A stretch of 64,000 nucleotides of DNA from Roseiflexus castenholzii DSM 13941 (GCF_000017805.1 NC_009767.1:2046001-2110000), one strand, 5' to 3'. Shown: positions 1 through 13,487, counted from the stretch's first letter. Translations and numbers: made by a program. The notes: generated by a model not told the origin, from the sequence alone.

Positions 1-175
1 TGGTCGGGGCGACAGTTGGTTCGGCTGGCGCAACGGTCGGCGCCTCTGGCGCAGTGGTTGGCGCCGATGCTGCCGGTGGCGGCGTGGCGCCCCCCGTGGG
101 TGCGGGTTGAGTTCCGCCGCAGGCGCTCAGCACGAGCACTGCCATGAGCGCCAGGGCAACAATCCGATGGATCAT
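1..175 (-). CDS. Lipoprotein N-terminus, truncated by window edge
   Basis: The minus-strand frame starts at ATG 173-175 and is still open at the edge, giving about 58 residues. The start MIHRIVALALMAVLVLSAC is a type II signal peptide with lipobox LSAC at residues 16-19, followed by GG and a Pro/Ala/Thr-rich linker. This is the usual start of a lipid-anchored ABC solute-binding protein in this phylum; the BMP lipoprotein at 61,875 begins in the same style. The start is supported by AGGAGGA about 8 bases upstream and by a promoter at 234-262. The substrate cannot be told because the binding domain lies outside the window. Confidence 0.75.
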   Translation of the reverse strand, partial: MIHRIVALALMAVLVLSACGGTQPAPTGGATPPPAASAPTTAPEAPTVAPAEPTVAPT

Positions 176-233
176 CCGTGCTTCCTCCTATGCTTATGGC
201 ATCTATGAGTACCGGTCATAATTGATAGCATCT

Positions 234-262
234 ATTATATCAGAATCTTCCACCCAGAACAA
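234..262 (-). promoter_or_regulatory. Sigma-70 promoter of the left-edge lipoprotein gene
   Basis: On the minus strand, TTGTTC (257-262) is followed after 17 bp by TATAAT (234-239). It fires leftwards and leaves a leader of about 50 nt before the ATG at 175. Confidence 0.65.
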
Positions 263-353
263 ACACGAACGTTGTTTATTGATATGTGGTATGGATAAAT
301 TTCGCTCTGTTTCCTGAACCATGTAATGGTGGCTCCCTGCATCATCCGCGTCA

Positions 354-382
354 TTGCGACGGCGCGCGCTGGATGCTATAAT
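354..382 (+). promoter_or_regulatory. Sigma-70 promoter of the pseudokinase gene
   Basis: TTGCGA (354-359), a 17-bp spacer and a perfect TATAAT (377-382). Transcription should start near 389, so the in-frame ATG at 326 cannot be the start and ATG 416 is chosen. The same TTGCGA -35 with 17-bp spacing occurs in front of lepA. Confidence 0.75.
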
Positions 383-415
383 CATTCGTATACACGACCC
401 GCACGTGACACTGCT

Positions 416-1831
416 ATGGCTCAATCTCCTGCGCCCGCCGCGCCTCTGTTGCACGACCGCTATCGGATCGACGAGCGGCTCGGAGCAACACGTCTCGCCG
501 TCATCTATCGGGCATACGATGAGCGACTACAACGTCAGGTATTGGTGGCGCTGTTTCGTGAGGAGTTGGTTTCTCATGAAGCGCTGCGCCGCCGTTTTAT
601 CGCCGAGGCTCAGTCCGGCGTTCGTCGACTGCACCCATCGCTGCTGTCGGTCTACGATAGTGGCGCAGTCGCCGGTCGTCCGTTTATGGTGATGGAATAT
701 GTGTCGGGCAGAACGCTGCGTGATCTTGGACCGCTGACGGTCGAAGTGGCGTTGCTCTACTTTCGCCAGATCGTTGGCGCTGTTGCGGTATGCCAGGCGG
801 TCGGCGCGCCGCACCCGCCGATCAGCAGCGCGAATATCGTGGTTGTGGAAGAAGGGCGCGTCAAACTGGTCGAAAACTGGAGCATGACGCCATCCGAGTT
901 CGGCGCCGATATTGCCTGGTACCGTGCTCCAGAACGTGTCGCCGGTCATCCGCCCATTTCAGGCAGCGTCGTGTATTCCCTGGGGTTATTGTTGCTCGAA
1001 ATGCTGATCGGACGTCGAGTGAACCAGGGCGATGATCTGAACGTCATGCTCCAGGCGCATCGTCATGGCGCGTTGCCAACACTTGCTGAGATGCGCCCTC
1101 ATCTCTACATACCGTCGCTGGCGCATCTCATTGCGCGCGCCACAGCGTCCGATCCTTCTCAGCGTTTTCCTGATGCATCGGCGCTGAGTCAGGCGCTCGA
1201 CGATGTGCGCCGCGCGATCAGTCACTCCACCAGTCGCCTGGCGCCATCTGCCTCTCGACCATCAGCCTCTTCCGGTGCTGTGCGTGGTCGAAGCGAGCGG
1301 GCATCGTCGTCGGTCAACCGTCCAGCATCGATGCGTCCCGACCCACAACCGGTTGACTCGATGCCGCCATCGGACACGATGGCGACCGCCGCGCACCGGC
1401 TTGTGATGGAGAAAACGCGCCAGCATTCGCTGGCAGCGCTCATTGCAATGGTGGCACTCTTCGTTCTGATCGGCTCGGGAGCGTATGTCCTGACGAGTCT
1501 GGTTCTGGAAGGGTTGGCGGATATTCAGTTGCCGCGCCCACAACTGACGTTGCCGGAGAATGTTCCGTTACCCGATTGGTTGACCGGAGTGGCAAATGGT
1601 TCCGGCGAGGTGTTGACCGTGACCATTGGTGATGTCGAGGGGTTGAATCTTCGCGACGAACCGGGCTTGAACACCCGGGTGATCGCGTTGTTGCCCAACG
1701 GAACTCGTGTGCGGAAACTTGAAGGACCCCGCAATGTCGATAATGTTCCCTGGGTGCGGGTGCGCGGCGAGATCAACGGTCGACCGGTCGAGGGATGGGT
1801 TTCACAACTCTACGTGCGGTCTGATGGATAA
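416..1831 (+). CDS. Membrane-anchored kinase-fold protein with SH3-like tail, probable pseudokinase
   Basis: 471 aa. Residues about 13-295 align with the bacterial Ser/Thr (PknB-type) kinase fold, retaining the MEYVSGRTL hinge and the YRAPER motif. The catalytic residues are gone. The glycine-rich loop reads LGATRLAVIYRA, the VAIK lysine is Phe47 (VALF), the HRD loop reads HPPISSANI so the Asp is Pro135, and DFG reads ENW (153-155). A Ser/Pro-rich linker leads to one transmembrane helix (about 337-363) and a C-terminal SH3b-like domain (about 405-471) with NLRDEPG and WVRV motifs. The inferred topology is a cytoplasmic pseudokinase with an exported ligand-binding domain. What is seen is loss of the metal- and ATP-binding residues; a role as a scaffold or sensor is inference. 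Confidence 0.8.
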   Translation: MAQSPAPAAPLLHDRYRIDERLGATRLAVIYRAYDERLQRQVLVALFREELVSHEALRRRFIAEAQSGVRRLHPSLLSVYDSGAVAGRPFMVMEYVSGRTLRDLGPLTVEVALLYFRQIVGAVAVCQAVGAPHPPISSANIVVVEEGRVKLVENWSMTPSEFGADIAWYRAPERVAGHPPISGSVVYSLGLLLLEMLIGRRVNQGDDLNVMLQAHRHGALPTLAEMRPHLYIPSLAHLIARATASDPSQRFPDASALSQALDDVRRAISHSTSRLAPSASRPSASSGAVRGRSERASSSVNRPASMRPDPQPVDSMPPSDTMATAAHRLVMEKTRQHSLAALIAMVALFVLIGSGAYVLTSLVLEGLADIQLPRPQLTLPENVPLPDWLTGVANGSGEVLTVTIGDVEGLNLRDEPGLNTRVIALLPNGTRVRKLEGPRNVDNVPWVRVRGEINGRPVEGWVSQLYVRSDG

Positions 1832-1942
1832 ACGTGAGCATTGTTGGCGATCAGCGCCTCTCCAAATACCGTCCAAGCTGCCGTTGTTGCGCGGCGCGCC
1901 GGCGATGAATGCCCGGATGACACTTCAAGTGAGGGTTGGCGT

Positions 1943-2689
1943 ATGCAGATTCCCGACTCATTGATCGAACGGATGCGCACTGCGCGCCGTGTGGCCGTGC
2001 TGACCGGCGCTGGCGTTTCCGCCGAAAGCGGTGTGCCGACCTTTCGCGATGCGCAAACCGGCTTGTGGGCGCGCTACGATCCGGCGGAACTGGCATCACC
2101 CGACGCATTCCGCGCCAATCCGAATCTGGTATGGCAGTGGTACGCCTATCGTCGCGCGCTGGTCGAAGCCGCAGCGCCGAACCCAGGGCACCTGGCGCTT
2201 GCCGACCTGGAGCGCCGGATTGAGGATTTTACGCTCATCACTCAGAACGTCGATGGACTTCATCGCCGCGCTGGAAGTCAAAACGTGGTAGAATTGCATG
2301 GGAACCTGTTCCGGTATCGCTGCTTTCACTGTGCTGCGCCGGTTGAACTGACGATTGCGCCCCAGGACGCGCCTCCGCCTTGTCCGCGGTGCGGCGGGTT
2401 GGTCCGCCCTGACGTGGTCTGGTTTGGCGAATGGCTGCCGTCGCAGGCATGGCAAACCGCCGTGGCGGCAGCCGAACGGTGTGAACTCTTCCTCTGTATC
2501 GGCACGTCGGGAGTCGTGCGTCCGGCTGCCGATCTACCCTTAATTGCGCGATCTTCTGGCGCATATGCGGTGGAAATCAACATCGCTCCCGGTGCGCTCG
2601 ATGACCGGTTGGATCTACATCTGTATGCGCCGTCGGGTCAATTGCTTCCTGCACTGATGACTGCCGCCTTCGGTGACGCGGCGCGGTGA
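1943..2689 (+). CDS. Sirtuin (Sir2/CobB-type NAD-dependent protein deacylase)
   Basis: 248 aa, the normal length for a bacterial sirtuin. Motifs in order: GAGVSAESG (22-30), YAYR (about 67-70, matching the YxxR pair of class III desuccinylase/deacetylase sirtuins), TQNVDGLH with Asn102, catalytic His119 in ELHGN, zinc cysteines 127, 130, 147 and 150, and the GTSG nucleotide loop. It would remove acyl groups from protein lysines in the cytoplasm, using NAD. ATG 1943 is chosen because the Rossmann fold begins right after it and a GAGGG lies upstream. It leads a close cluster with a second sirtuin and a GNAT acetyltransferase. Confidence 0.9.
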   Translation: MQIPDSLIERMRTARRVAVLTGAGVSAESGVPTFRDAQTGLWARYDPAELASPDAFRANPNLVWQWYAYRRALVEAAAPNPGHLALADLERRIEDFTLITQNVDGLHRRAGSQNVVELHGNLFRYRCFHCAAPVELTIAPQDAPPPCPRCGGLVRPDVVWFGEWLPSQAWQTAVAAAERCELFLCIGTSGVVRPAADLPLIARSSGAYAVEINIAPGALDDRLDLHLYAPSGQLLPALMTAAFGDAAR

Positions 2690-2735
2690 GGCGCTGCCAC
2701 ACCCTTTGCTCTAATGTCGATGAAGGAGCTACGCG

Positions 2736-3515
2736 ATGTCTCTGACACTGCCCGACGATGTAATCCGTCGCCTCTCGCAGTCCCGGCGCGTGGTGGCGCT
2801 GACCGGCGGCGGCGTGGCAGCAGAAAGCGGCATTCCATCGTTTCGCGAAGCGCATACCGGTCTTTGGGCGCAGTACGATGTCAGCGAATTGGCAACGCCA
2901 CAGGCATTTGTGCGCAACCCGCGACTGGTGTGGGAATGGTACGCCTATCGTCGCGCCCTGGCAGAGCGCGCGCAACCGGGCGCATCGCACTATGCGCTCG
3001 TCGATCTGGAACAGTACTATCCGGAATTTACGCTGATCACGCAGTCGATTGACGGACTGCACTGGAGAGCAGGGTCGCGCGATCTGATCGAACTGAACGG
3101 CAGCCTGCGCCGTTGCCGGTGTTATGAGTCGGGTCATATCGCCTTTGCCTGGGACGACGACGGCGAAATTCCGCCCCGCTGCGTGCAGTGTGGCAGCCTG
3201 TTGCGTCCAGATGTCGTCATGTTTGGCGAAGGATTGCCGTATCACGAATTGCGCCGCGCGCGGCAGGTCGTCGAACAGTGTGAGGTGTTTCTCTGCGTCG
3301 GAACGGTCGGCGCGATTGAACCGGTTGCGTCGTTTCCGTTTGTGGCGCGCCGTCATGGTGCATTCGTGCTCACCATTGCGCCTGATGAGTCGATCTACAC
3401 GCTGATGGCAGATTATGTCCTGAGTGCGACACCGGGCGCAGTCATGCCGGAACTCGTGCAATTGATCGCCGGCGATGTTGGTGGTCTGGAAGAATTGCAC
3501 GTCGATGCCATCTGA
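2736..3515 (+). CDS. Degenerate sirtuin paralogue lacking catalytic His and Asn
   Basis: 259 aa, clearly homologous along its whole length to the preceding sirtuin (shared WYAYRRAL, LRPDVV, FGE.LP), so a tandem duplication. Key residues have changed: GAG to GGG (24-26), the NAD-binding Asn of TQNVDG to Ser104 (TQSIDG), and the catalytic His of ELHG to Asn121 (ELNG). One zinc ligand has also gone: the position of Cys130 is Ser132, leaving Cys129, 149 and 152, with Cys127 as a possible stand-in. The frame is intact and has its own ribosome site, so it is a maintained gene and not decay. Loss of deacylase activity is expected from known sirtuin chemistry. A binding, regulatory or ADP-ribosylation role is speculation. 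Confidence 0.85.
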   Translation: MSLTLPDDVIRRLSQSRRVVALTGGGVAAESGIPSFREAHTGLWAQYDVSELATPQAFVRNPRLVWEWYAYRRALAERAQPGASHYALVDLEQYYPEFTLITQSIDGLHWRAGSRDLIELNGSLRRCRCYESGHIAFAWDDDGEIPPRCVQCGSLLRPDVVMFGEGLPYHELRRARQVVEQCEVFLCVGTVGAIEPVASFPFVARRHGAFVLTIAPDESIYTLMADYVLSATPGAVMPELVQLIAGDVGGLEELHVDAI

Positions 3516-3536
3516 ACCTGTTAGCAGGAGGCGCTC

Positions 3537-4157
3537 ATGGAGTTGCGCGGTCCGCGCGTCCTCATTCGTCCGTGGAAACAGCACGATGATGAACTGGCTG
3601 ATGACTGGCCGCCGTATAACGACCCGTTCGATCCGCTCTGGAACCTGCCGCGACCGTCGTCGTTCAGTAATGGAATGTGGAATGCACTGCTCGACTACGG
3701 CGCGTATCGGCGGAGCTGGGCAGTCGAGCATGGCGGCGCGTTGATTGGACGCATCTCGCTGCGCGAAATCGATGAGCGGCGCGGTCAGGCGCGTCTCGGC
3801 ATCACGTTCGCGGCGCCATATGTCGGGCAGGGGCTTGGCACCGAAGCGCTCACTCTGTTTCTCGATTACTACTTTGAAACGCTCAGGTATCACCTGATAG
3901 CGCTCGATGTCGCGGCGCCAAATGTTCGCGCTGTGCGTTGTTACACACGCCTTGGCTTCCAGTATATCGAAAGCGACTGGCGCAATGCCGGCGCCTTGTT
4001 CGACCGGCGGGTGCTTGATCAACCGGTGTATGCGCCATTGCGCCGCCATTTTCGCGACGATGCGCGTGGGCTGAAGGTTGAGTTCTTTGAAATGCGTTTG
4101 TACCGTGAAGAATGGATGCGGCGCCGCACTCCGACCGGCGCCGGTCATCATGGGTGA
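3537..4157 (+). CDS. GNAT-family N-acetyltransferase (RimJ/RimL type)
   Basis: 206 aa. The N-terminus LRGPRVLIRPW is typical of RimJ/RimL acetyltransferases. The acetyl-CoA pyrophosphate loop VGQGLGTEAL fits the Q/R-x-x-G-x-G/A motif, followed by the usual AAPNVRAVRCYTRLGF helix-strand. A strong AGGAGG precedes the ATG, 21 bases after the sirtuin stop. Being immediately downstream of two sirtuins suggests a linked acylation/deacylation module, but the substrate is unknown. Confidence 0.85.
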   Translation: MELRGPRVLIRPWKQHDDELADDWPPYNDPFDPLWNLPRPSSFSNGMWNALLDYGAYRRSWAVEHGGALIGRISLREIDERRGQARLGITFAAPYVGQGLGTEALTLFLDYYFETLRYHLIALDVAAPNVRAVRCYTRLGFQYIESDWRNAGALFDRRVLDQPVYAPLRRHFRDDARGLKVEFFEMRLYREEWMRRRTPTGAGHHG

Positions 4158-4254
4158 TAGACAGACAGTACCATCAGGTCTCTTGCAACAGACGCGCTTG
4201 TTCCGCTATCATCCATACCAGTGGAAACCGTGTGTTGTGAGCGAGCAACGATTC

Positions 4255-4800
4255 ATGTCTCTCATTGCAGGTAATCTTGGCGTTGTCCAGCGCACGCTCG
4301 ACGCATATCAAATCGCGTGGGCGGTCTGTGCTGGCGCCGCAGCGCATCTTTACGGCAATCGGCGTCCCATTCAGGATATCGATATCCTCATCGAGCCGGG
4401 AAGGCTGCCCGACGTTGTTCGTTTGCTCAACCAGCAGCAGAAGGTCGTGCAGTTCGACGGGCAGCGCATCCTCTGGCGTGGCATCAAGATTTTTGACGAT
4501 CTGACCATCCGGCGCGGGCGGGAGGTGTATCCATTTACGCTCGATGCCGACATGCGCAGCCGCGTGCGGCGTCTTCCGTTGCTCGGATCGCTGGTGCCGG
4601 TGCTGTCGCCTGAAGATGTCGCATTGCACAAAGCCGTCCTGGCGCGTGGTCCTGAGGAAGGAAAGCATGACCTTGCAGACGCTGTGGCGATTGTACGCCG
4701 CCAGGCATTCGACTACGACTATGTGCAGCGGCGATTGGCGCTGATGCGGGCAAACGGGTCGGCAACCACTGTCCTGGCGCGGATCGGCATCGAACTATGA
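4255..4800 (+). CDS. Nucleotidyltransferase-fold protein
   Basis: 181 aa from ATG 4255; an in-frame GTG at 4237 is an alternative start. The fold signature is CAGAAAHLYGNRR followed by QDIDILIEP, the two-aspartate metal-binding motif of MNT/AbiEii-like nucleotidyltransferases. The later SPEDVALHKAVL and KHDLADA segments are typical of the small antitoxin/toxin-like NTases. It stands about 100 bp after the GNAT gene. No partner HEPN gene is adjacent, so it is not called a toxin. Confidence 0.7.
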   Translation: MSLIAGNLGVVQRTLDAYQIAWAVCAGAAAHLYGNRRPIQDIDILIEPGRLPDVVRLLNQQQKVVQFDGQRILWRGIKIFDDLTIRRGREVYPFTLDADMRSRVRRLPLLGSLVPVLSPEDVALHKAVLARGPEEGKHDLADAVAIVRRQAFDYDYVQRRLALMRANGSATTVLARIGIEL

Positions 4801-4819
4801 GGGCGGCGCGGTGGGAGAT

Positions 4820-4850
4820 AGTCAGGGCGACCCATCGGGTCGCCCTGACT
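4820..4850 (+). terminator. Strong hairpin after the nucleotidyltransferase gene
   Basis: A perfect 14-bp stem (4820-4833 with 4837-4850) around a 3-nt ATC loop, 20 bp after the stop codon. There is no T-run, so it is a stabilising or factor-dependent end and not a textbook intrinsic terminator. Confidence 0.5.
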
Positions 4851-4878
4851 GGTTGGGGCGGAGCGGCGGGTCGCCCGT

Positions 4879-5028
4879 ATACCAATGACCTGTGACCATC
4901 CGGCATGGTCACCCCGAGCAGCGCGAGGGGTCGTGCGCGATCCGCTCAGATTCCGCGCTGCGTTTACCCTGAGCGAAGCGAAGGGCTCGGAATGACCAGC
5001 ATGCGGCATTTTCAATCGTCATTGGTAT
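4879..5028. repeat. MITE-like element, copy 1
   Basis: 150 bp bounded by perfect 11-bp inverted ends ATACCAATGAC and GTCATTGGTAT. The interior contains GGTCACCCCGAGCAGCGCGAGG and CTGAGCGAAGCGAAGGGCTCGGAATG-type sequence, but no credible gene. It lies head to tail with copy 2 and fills the gap between the nucleotidyltransferase gene and the end of rpoC. Confidence 0.8.
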
Positions 5029-5029
5029 T

Positions 5030-5180
5030 ATACCAATTACCTGTGACCATTCGGCATGGTCACCCCGAGCAGAGCGAGGGGTCTTGCGCGAACCCGCTCG
5101 GATTCCTCGCTGCGTTTACCCTGAGCGAAGCGAAGGGCTCGGAATGACACGCATGCGGCATTTTCAATCGTCATTGGTAT
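5030..5180. repeat. MITE-like element, copy 2
   Basis: 151 bp, about 93% identical by eye to copy 1. The left end is ATACCAATTAC (one mismatch) and the right end GTCATTGGTAT. It begins one base after copy 1 ends. Both sit just downstream of rpoC and may contribute to transcript ends. Confidence 0.8.
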
Positions 5181-5202
5181 TACGTAGGTCGGGGTAACTC
5201 CG

Positions 5203-9711
<4,509 letters not shown>

Positions 9712-9748
9712 TGATTTCTCCCGGTTGTACGCCTGTGCCGGCAACACA

Positions 9749-9783
9749 CACCCTCCCGCAGGCTCCTGGCATGCGGGAGGGTG
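9749..9783 (-). promoter_or_regulatory. rpoB-rpoC intercistronic hairpin
   Basis: A perfect 12-bp stem (9749-9760 with 9772-9783) with an 11-nt loop lies in the gap between rpoB and rpoC. No U-run follows in the direction of transcription, so an RNA-processing or partial-attenuation role is more likely than termination. Confidence 0.55.
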
Positions 9784-9797
9784 GGACCGACAGGCGC

Positions 9798-12700
9798 TTA
9801 GAATTCACCGCGCTCCATTCCCGACAGATTGATGCCATCGAGCGCTGCCAGGTCGCTGTCCACATCGTCGGTCAGTTCCACCGGCGTTTCATCGGCGCTC
9901 AGGACCTCGACCGACAGACCGAGGGACTGCAATTCTTTGATCAGCACCTTAAAGCTTTCCGGCACGCCGGCTTCCTGGATCGGCTCCCCCTTCACAATTG
10001 CCTCATAGGTCTTCACGCGACCCACCACATCGTCCGACTTCACGGTCAGCATTTCCTGCAACGTATAGGCGGCGCCATACGCCTCGAGCGCCCAGACTTC
10101 CATCTCGCCGAAGCGCTGACCGCCGAACTGCGCCTTGCCGCCGAGCGGTTGCTGCGTCACCAGGCTGTACGGTCCGGTGGAGCGCGCGTGGATCTTATCC
10201 TCCACCAGGTGCGCCAGTTTCATCATATAGATATAGCCGACGGTCACCGGATGGTCGAACGGTTCACCGGTGCGCCCATCGTAGAGGGTAATCTTGCCGT
10301 CGGGCGGCAGATCGGCGCGTTTGAGCCACTCCTTGATCTCCGTCTCGCTTGCCCCATCGAAGACCGGCGTGGCGACGCGATAGCCGAGGCGCGCTGCCGC
10401 CCACCCCAGGTGAGTTTCGAGGATCTGTCCGATATTCATACGGCTTGGCACGCCGATCGGATTCAAAATGATGTCAACCGGCGTCCCATCCGGCAGGAAC
10501 GGCATATCCTCGATTGGCAGGATACGGCTGACCACACCCTTATTGCCGTGACGTCCCGCCATCTTGTCGCCGGCCGAAATCTTGCGTTTCTGGCAGAGCA
10601 GCACATCGACGCGCTGATTAACGCCGACCGGCAGTTCGACATCATCATTGCGGGTGAAGACCTTCACATCGATCACCTTCCCGCGCACACCGTTTGGCAC
10701 ACGCAGCGACGAATCCTTCACCTCGCGCGCCTTCTCGCCAAAGATCGCGCGCAGCAGGCGCTCTTCCGCCGTCAGATCGGTTTCGCCTTTCGGCGTGATC
10801 TTCCCCACCAAAATGTCATTTGGTTGCACCTCAGCGCCAATATAGATAATCCCGCGATCATCGAGGTTGCGCAGGCTCTCCTGCCCGACGTTGGGAATAT
10901 CGCGCGTGATCTCCTCAGGCCCGAGTTTGGTATCGCGCGCTTCGACTTCATACTTCTCGATATGGATCGAGGTGAAGATATCTTCGCGCACCAGGCGCTC
11001 CGAGACCAGAATGGCGTCCTCAAAATTGCCGCCTTCCCACGGCATGAACGCCACCAGCACATTCTGCCCGAGCGCCAGTTCGCCATTATCGGTGCTGGAA
11101 CTATCCGCAATGATGTCGCCTTTGCGGACGCGCTGACCACGGGAGACGCTTGGACGCTGATTGATGCAGGTATCCTGGTTCGAGCGCATAAACTTGCGCA
11201 GCCGATATGATCGCTCATTGCCGTCGTCTTCAAGGATGATGATCTCATCACCGGTTGCCGAGAGCACCACGCCATCGGCTTTGGCGACCACCACCTGCCC
11301 GCTATCGCGCGCCGCCACATACTCCATGCCGGTGCCGACGATTGGCGCATCGGGGCGGAGAAGCGGCACCGCCTGGCGCTGCATATTCGACCCCATCAGC
11401 GCGCGGTTGGCATCGTCGTGCTCCAGGAAGGGGATCAGCGCCGTCGAGACGCTTACCACCTGCTTGGGCGACACATCCATATAATCGACGCGCTCAATCG
11501 GCACATCGTCGAAATCGCCCGCATAGCGCACCGACACCGTGCCTTCCAGGAAGCGATTGTGCTCATCGAGGGGCGCATTCGCCTGCACAATGACAAATCG
11601 GTCTTCCTCGTCGGCGGAGAGATAATCGACTTCCTGCGACACGATCGGGCGGATCTTGATCGTTCGCAGTGGCGTTTCGACGATCCGTTCCGCAATCGCG
11701 CGGTTAATTTCCTGTCCGGTGCTGGCAATCACCTCGCCGGTCTTCGGATCGACGATATCCTCGCGCAGAATCTGCCCGCGCAGCAACGAAACCGCAATGC
11801 GGCGCGCCACGGCGGCATCGACACGTGTCCCACGCACCGCGATCAACTCGCCGGTGCGCAGGTCGCGCACATCGCGCAGGAGCAACCCCTGACGCTCCCA
11901 TTCGCTCGCGTTCGGCACCTCGCGGTACACCTTGCGATACGGCGTCTCCAGAAACCCCATCTCATTGACTTGCGCATAGGTGGACATCGTTCCGATCAGA
12001 CCGATATTCGGACCCTCCGGCGTCTCCACCGGGCAGATGCGCCCATAGTGCGAGTGATGAACGTCGCGCACCTCAAAGCCGGCGCGGTCGCGGCTGAGAC
12101 CGCCGGGACCGAGAGCTGAAAGGCGGCGTTTATGGGTCAATTCTGCAAGCGGATTCGTCTGATCCATGAACTGCGAGAGTTGCGCTCCGCCGAAGAACTC
12201 GCGCATTGCCGCGACGACCGGGCGAATATTGATCAGCGCGTTGGGCGTTGCGGTCTCAGGGTCTTGCAGCGACATACGCTCCTTGATGACGCGCTCCATC
12301 CGCAGCAGACCGACGCGGAACTGCTGCTGGATCAGTTCGCCGACGGTACGCACGCGGCGGTTGCCGAGGTGATCGATATCATCGGCGCGCAGACCGGGTG
12401 TTTCATTGTTCAGTTGAATAATTCGCTCAACGATCTTGAAGATATCATCGGGCAGCAGCACGCGCACCTTCAGATCCGGCGCCTGACTGCGCACTTCGAG
12501 GCGAGTATCCTTCTCCCACAGGTTCTTGTTCAGTTTATAGCGCCCAACCCGCGACAGATCGTAGCGTCGCGGATTGAAGAGCAGCGCCTCGATCAGATTG
12601 CGCGCATTATCGAGCGTTGGCGGATCGCCCGGGCGCAGGCGCTTATACAGCTCCAGGAGCGCCTCTTTGGCGTGTCGCGCCGGGTCTTTATCGAGCGTTA

Positions 12701-13487
12701 CGCGGATGTACTGATGTTCGCCGGTTTCCACGTGCGTGAACAGTTCCAACACATCCTCATCGCGCCCGCGCGTGTCGAGTTCGGTATCCGGCGCCCACTG
12801 CCCGCTGCCATCGGGGTTCGCCTTCCATCCAAGAACGGCGCGCAACAGGATCGTTACCGGAATCTTGCGCTTGCGATCAACCTTGACGGAGATCACATCG
12901 CGCTTATTTGTCTCGAACTCAAGCCAGGCGCCACGGCTCGGGATCAACTTTGCCGAGTGCAGGCTTCGCCCGGATGTGGGGTCTTTTTCTTCTTTGAAAT
13001 AGACCCCTGGCGAGCGGATCAACTGCGAAACCACCACCCGCTCGGCGCCATTAATGACGAACGTTCCATTTTCCGTCATCAACGGGAAATCGCCTAGAAA
13101 GATTTCACTCTCTTTTAATTCCCCGGTGCTCAGAATGCGCAACTGCACATTCACGCGAATCGGCGCCGAATAGGTGATTCCCCGCTCGCGGCACTCGTGT
13201 TCGTTATAACGCGGTTCCCCGAAATGGTAATCGAGGAATCGCAGTTCCATATTTTTGCCGGTAAAATCAGTAATCGGCGATATCTCGTCGAACAGCTCAC
13301 GCAATCCTTCTTTACGGAACCATTCGAAACTTTTCAACTGCGTTTCGATCAGTTTGGGCAACTCGATCGCGTCTGAAATGCGCGCGAATGAATAACGCTC
13401 GATCTTGCTGCGATGCAGGCTGTCGGCGCCAATATCATTCGGCATAATCAATGGCTGGAGCACAACACTTTCGGTCAACGGGGGCAT
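9798..13487 (-). CDS. rpoB: DNA-directed RNA polymerase subunit beta
   Basis: 1229 aa. Recognised by the rifampicin-region block SQFMDQTNPLAELTHKRRLS, the GPGGLSRDRAGFEVRDVH stretch, the catalytic-site KMAGRHGNKGVVS block, and the C-terminal GGKAQFGGQRFGEMEVWALE sequence that contacts beta'. Start ATG 13,487 (MPPLTESV) is chosen over the ATG 16 codons upstream because a GAGG lies in front of it. The rplJ/rplL genes that often precede rpoB are absent; transcription comes from a separate promoter at 13,802-13,830 through a leader of about 300 nt. Confidence 0.97.
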   Translation of the reverse strand: MPPLTESVVLQPLIMPNDIGADSLHRSKIERYSFARISDAIELPKLIETQLKSFEWFRKEGLRELFDEISPITDFTGKNMELRFLDYHFGEPRYNEHECRERGITYSAPIRVNVQLRILSTGELKESEIFLGDFPLMTENGTFVINGAERVVVSQLIRSPGVYFKEEKDPTSGRSLHSAKLIPSRGAWLEFETNKRDVISVKVDRKRKIPVTILLRAVLGWKANPDGSGQWAPDTELDTRGRDEDVLELFTHVETGEHQYIRVTLDKDPARHAKEALLELYKRLRPGDPPTLDNARNLIEALLFNPRRYDLSRVGRYKLNKNLWEKDTRLEVRSQAPDLKVRVLLPDDIFKIVERIIQLNNETPGLRADDIDHLGNRRVRTVGELIQQQFRVGLLRMERVIKERMSLQDPETATPNALINIRPVVAAMREFFGGAQLSQFMDQTNPLAELTHKRRLSALGPGGLSRDRAGFEVRDVHHSHYGRICPVETPEGPNIGLIGTMSTYAQVNEMGFLETPYRKVYREVPNASEWERQGLLLRDVRDLRTGELIAVRGTRVDAAVARRIAVSLLRGQILREDIVDPKTGEVIASTGQEINRAIAERIVETPLRTIKIRPIVSQEVDYLSADEEDRFVIVQANAPLDEHNRFLEGTVSVRYAGDFDDVPIERVDYMDVSPKQVVSVSTALIPFLEHDDANRALMGSNMQRQAVPLLRPDAPIVGTGMEYVAARDSGQVVVAKADGVVLSATGDEIIILEDDGNERSYRLRKFMRSNQDTCINQRPSVSRGQRVRKGDIIADSSSTDNGELALGQNVLVAFMPWEGGNFEDAILVSERLVREDIFTSIHIEKYEVEARDTKLGPEEITRDIPNVGQESLRNLDDRGIIYIGAEVQPNDILVGKITPKGETDLTAEERLLRAIFGEKAREVKDSSLRVPNGVRGKVIDVKVFTRNDDVELPVGVNQRVDVLLCQKRKISAGDKMAGRHGNKGVVSRILPIEDMPFLPDGTPVDIILNPIGVPSRMNIGQILETHLGWAAARLGYRVATPVFDGASETEIKEWLKRADLPPDGKITLYDGRTGEPFDHPVTVGYIYMMKLAHLVEDKIHARSTGPYSLVTQQPLGGKAQFGGQRFGEMEVWALEAYGAAYTLQEMLTVKSDDVVGRVKTYEAIVKGEPIQEAGVPESFKVLIKELQSLGLSVEVLSADETPVELTDDVDSDLAALDGINLSGMERGEF

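Noticed and set aside
326..415. N-terminal extension of the pseudokinase from ATG 326
   Set aside because: The perfect -10/-35 promoter lies inside this stretch, so it is upstream of the transcription start.
2577..4151. 524-codon minus-strand frame opposite the sirtuin and GNAT genes
   Set aside because: Covers three plus-strand genes with clear domains; it shows no family motif of its own.
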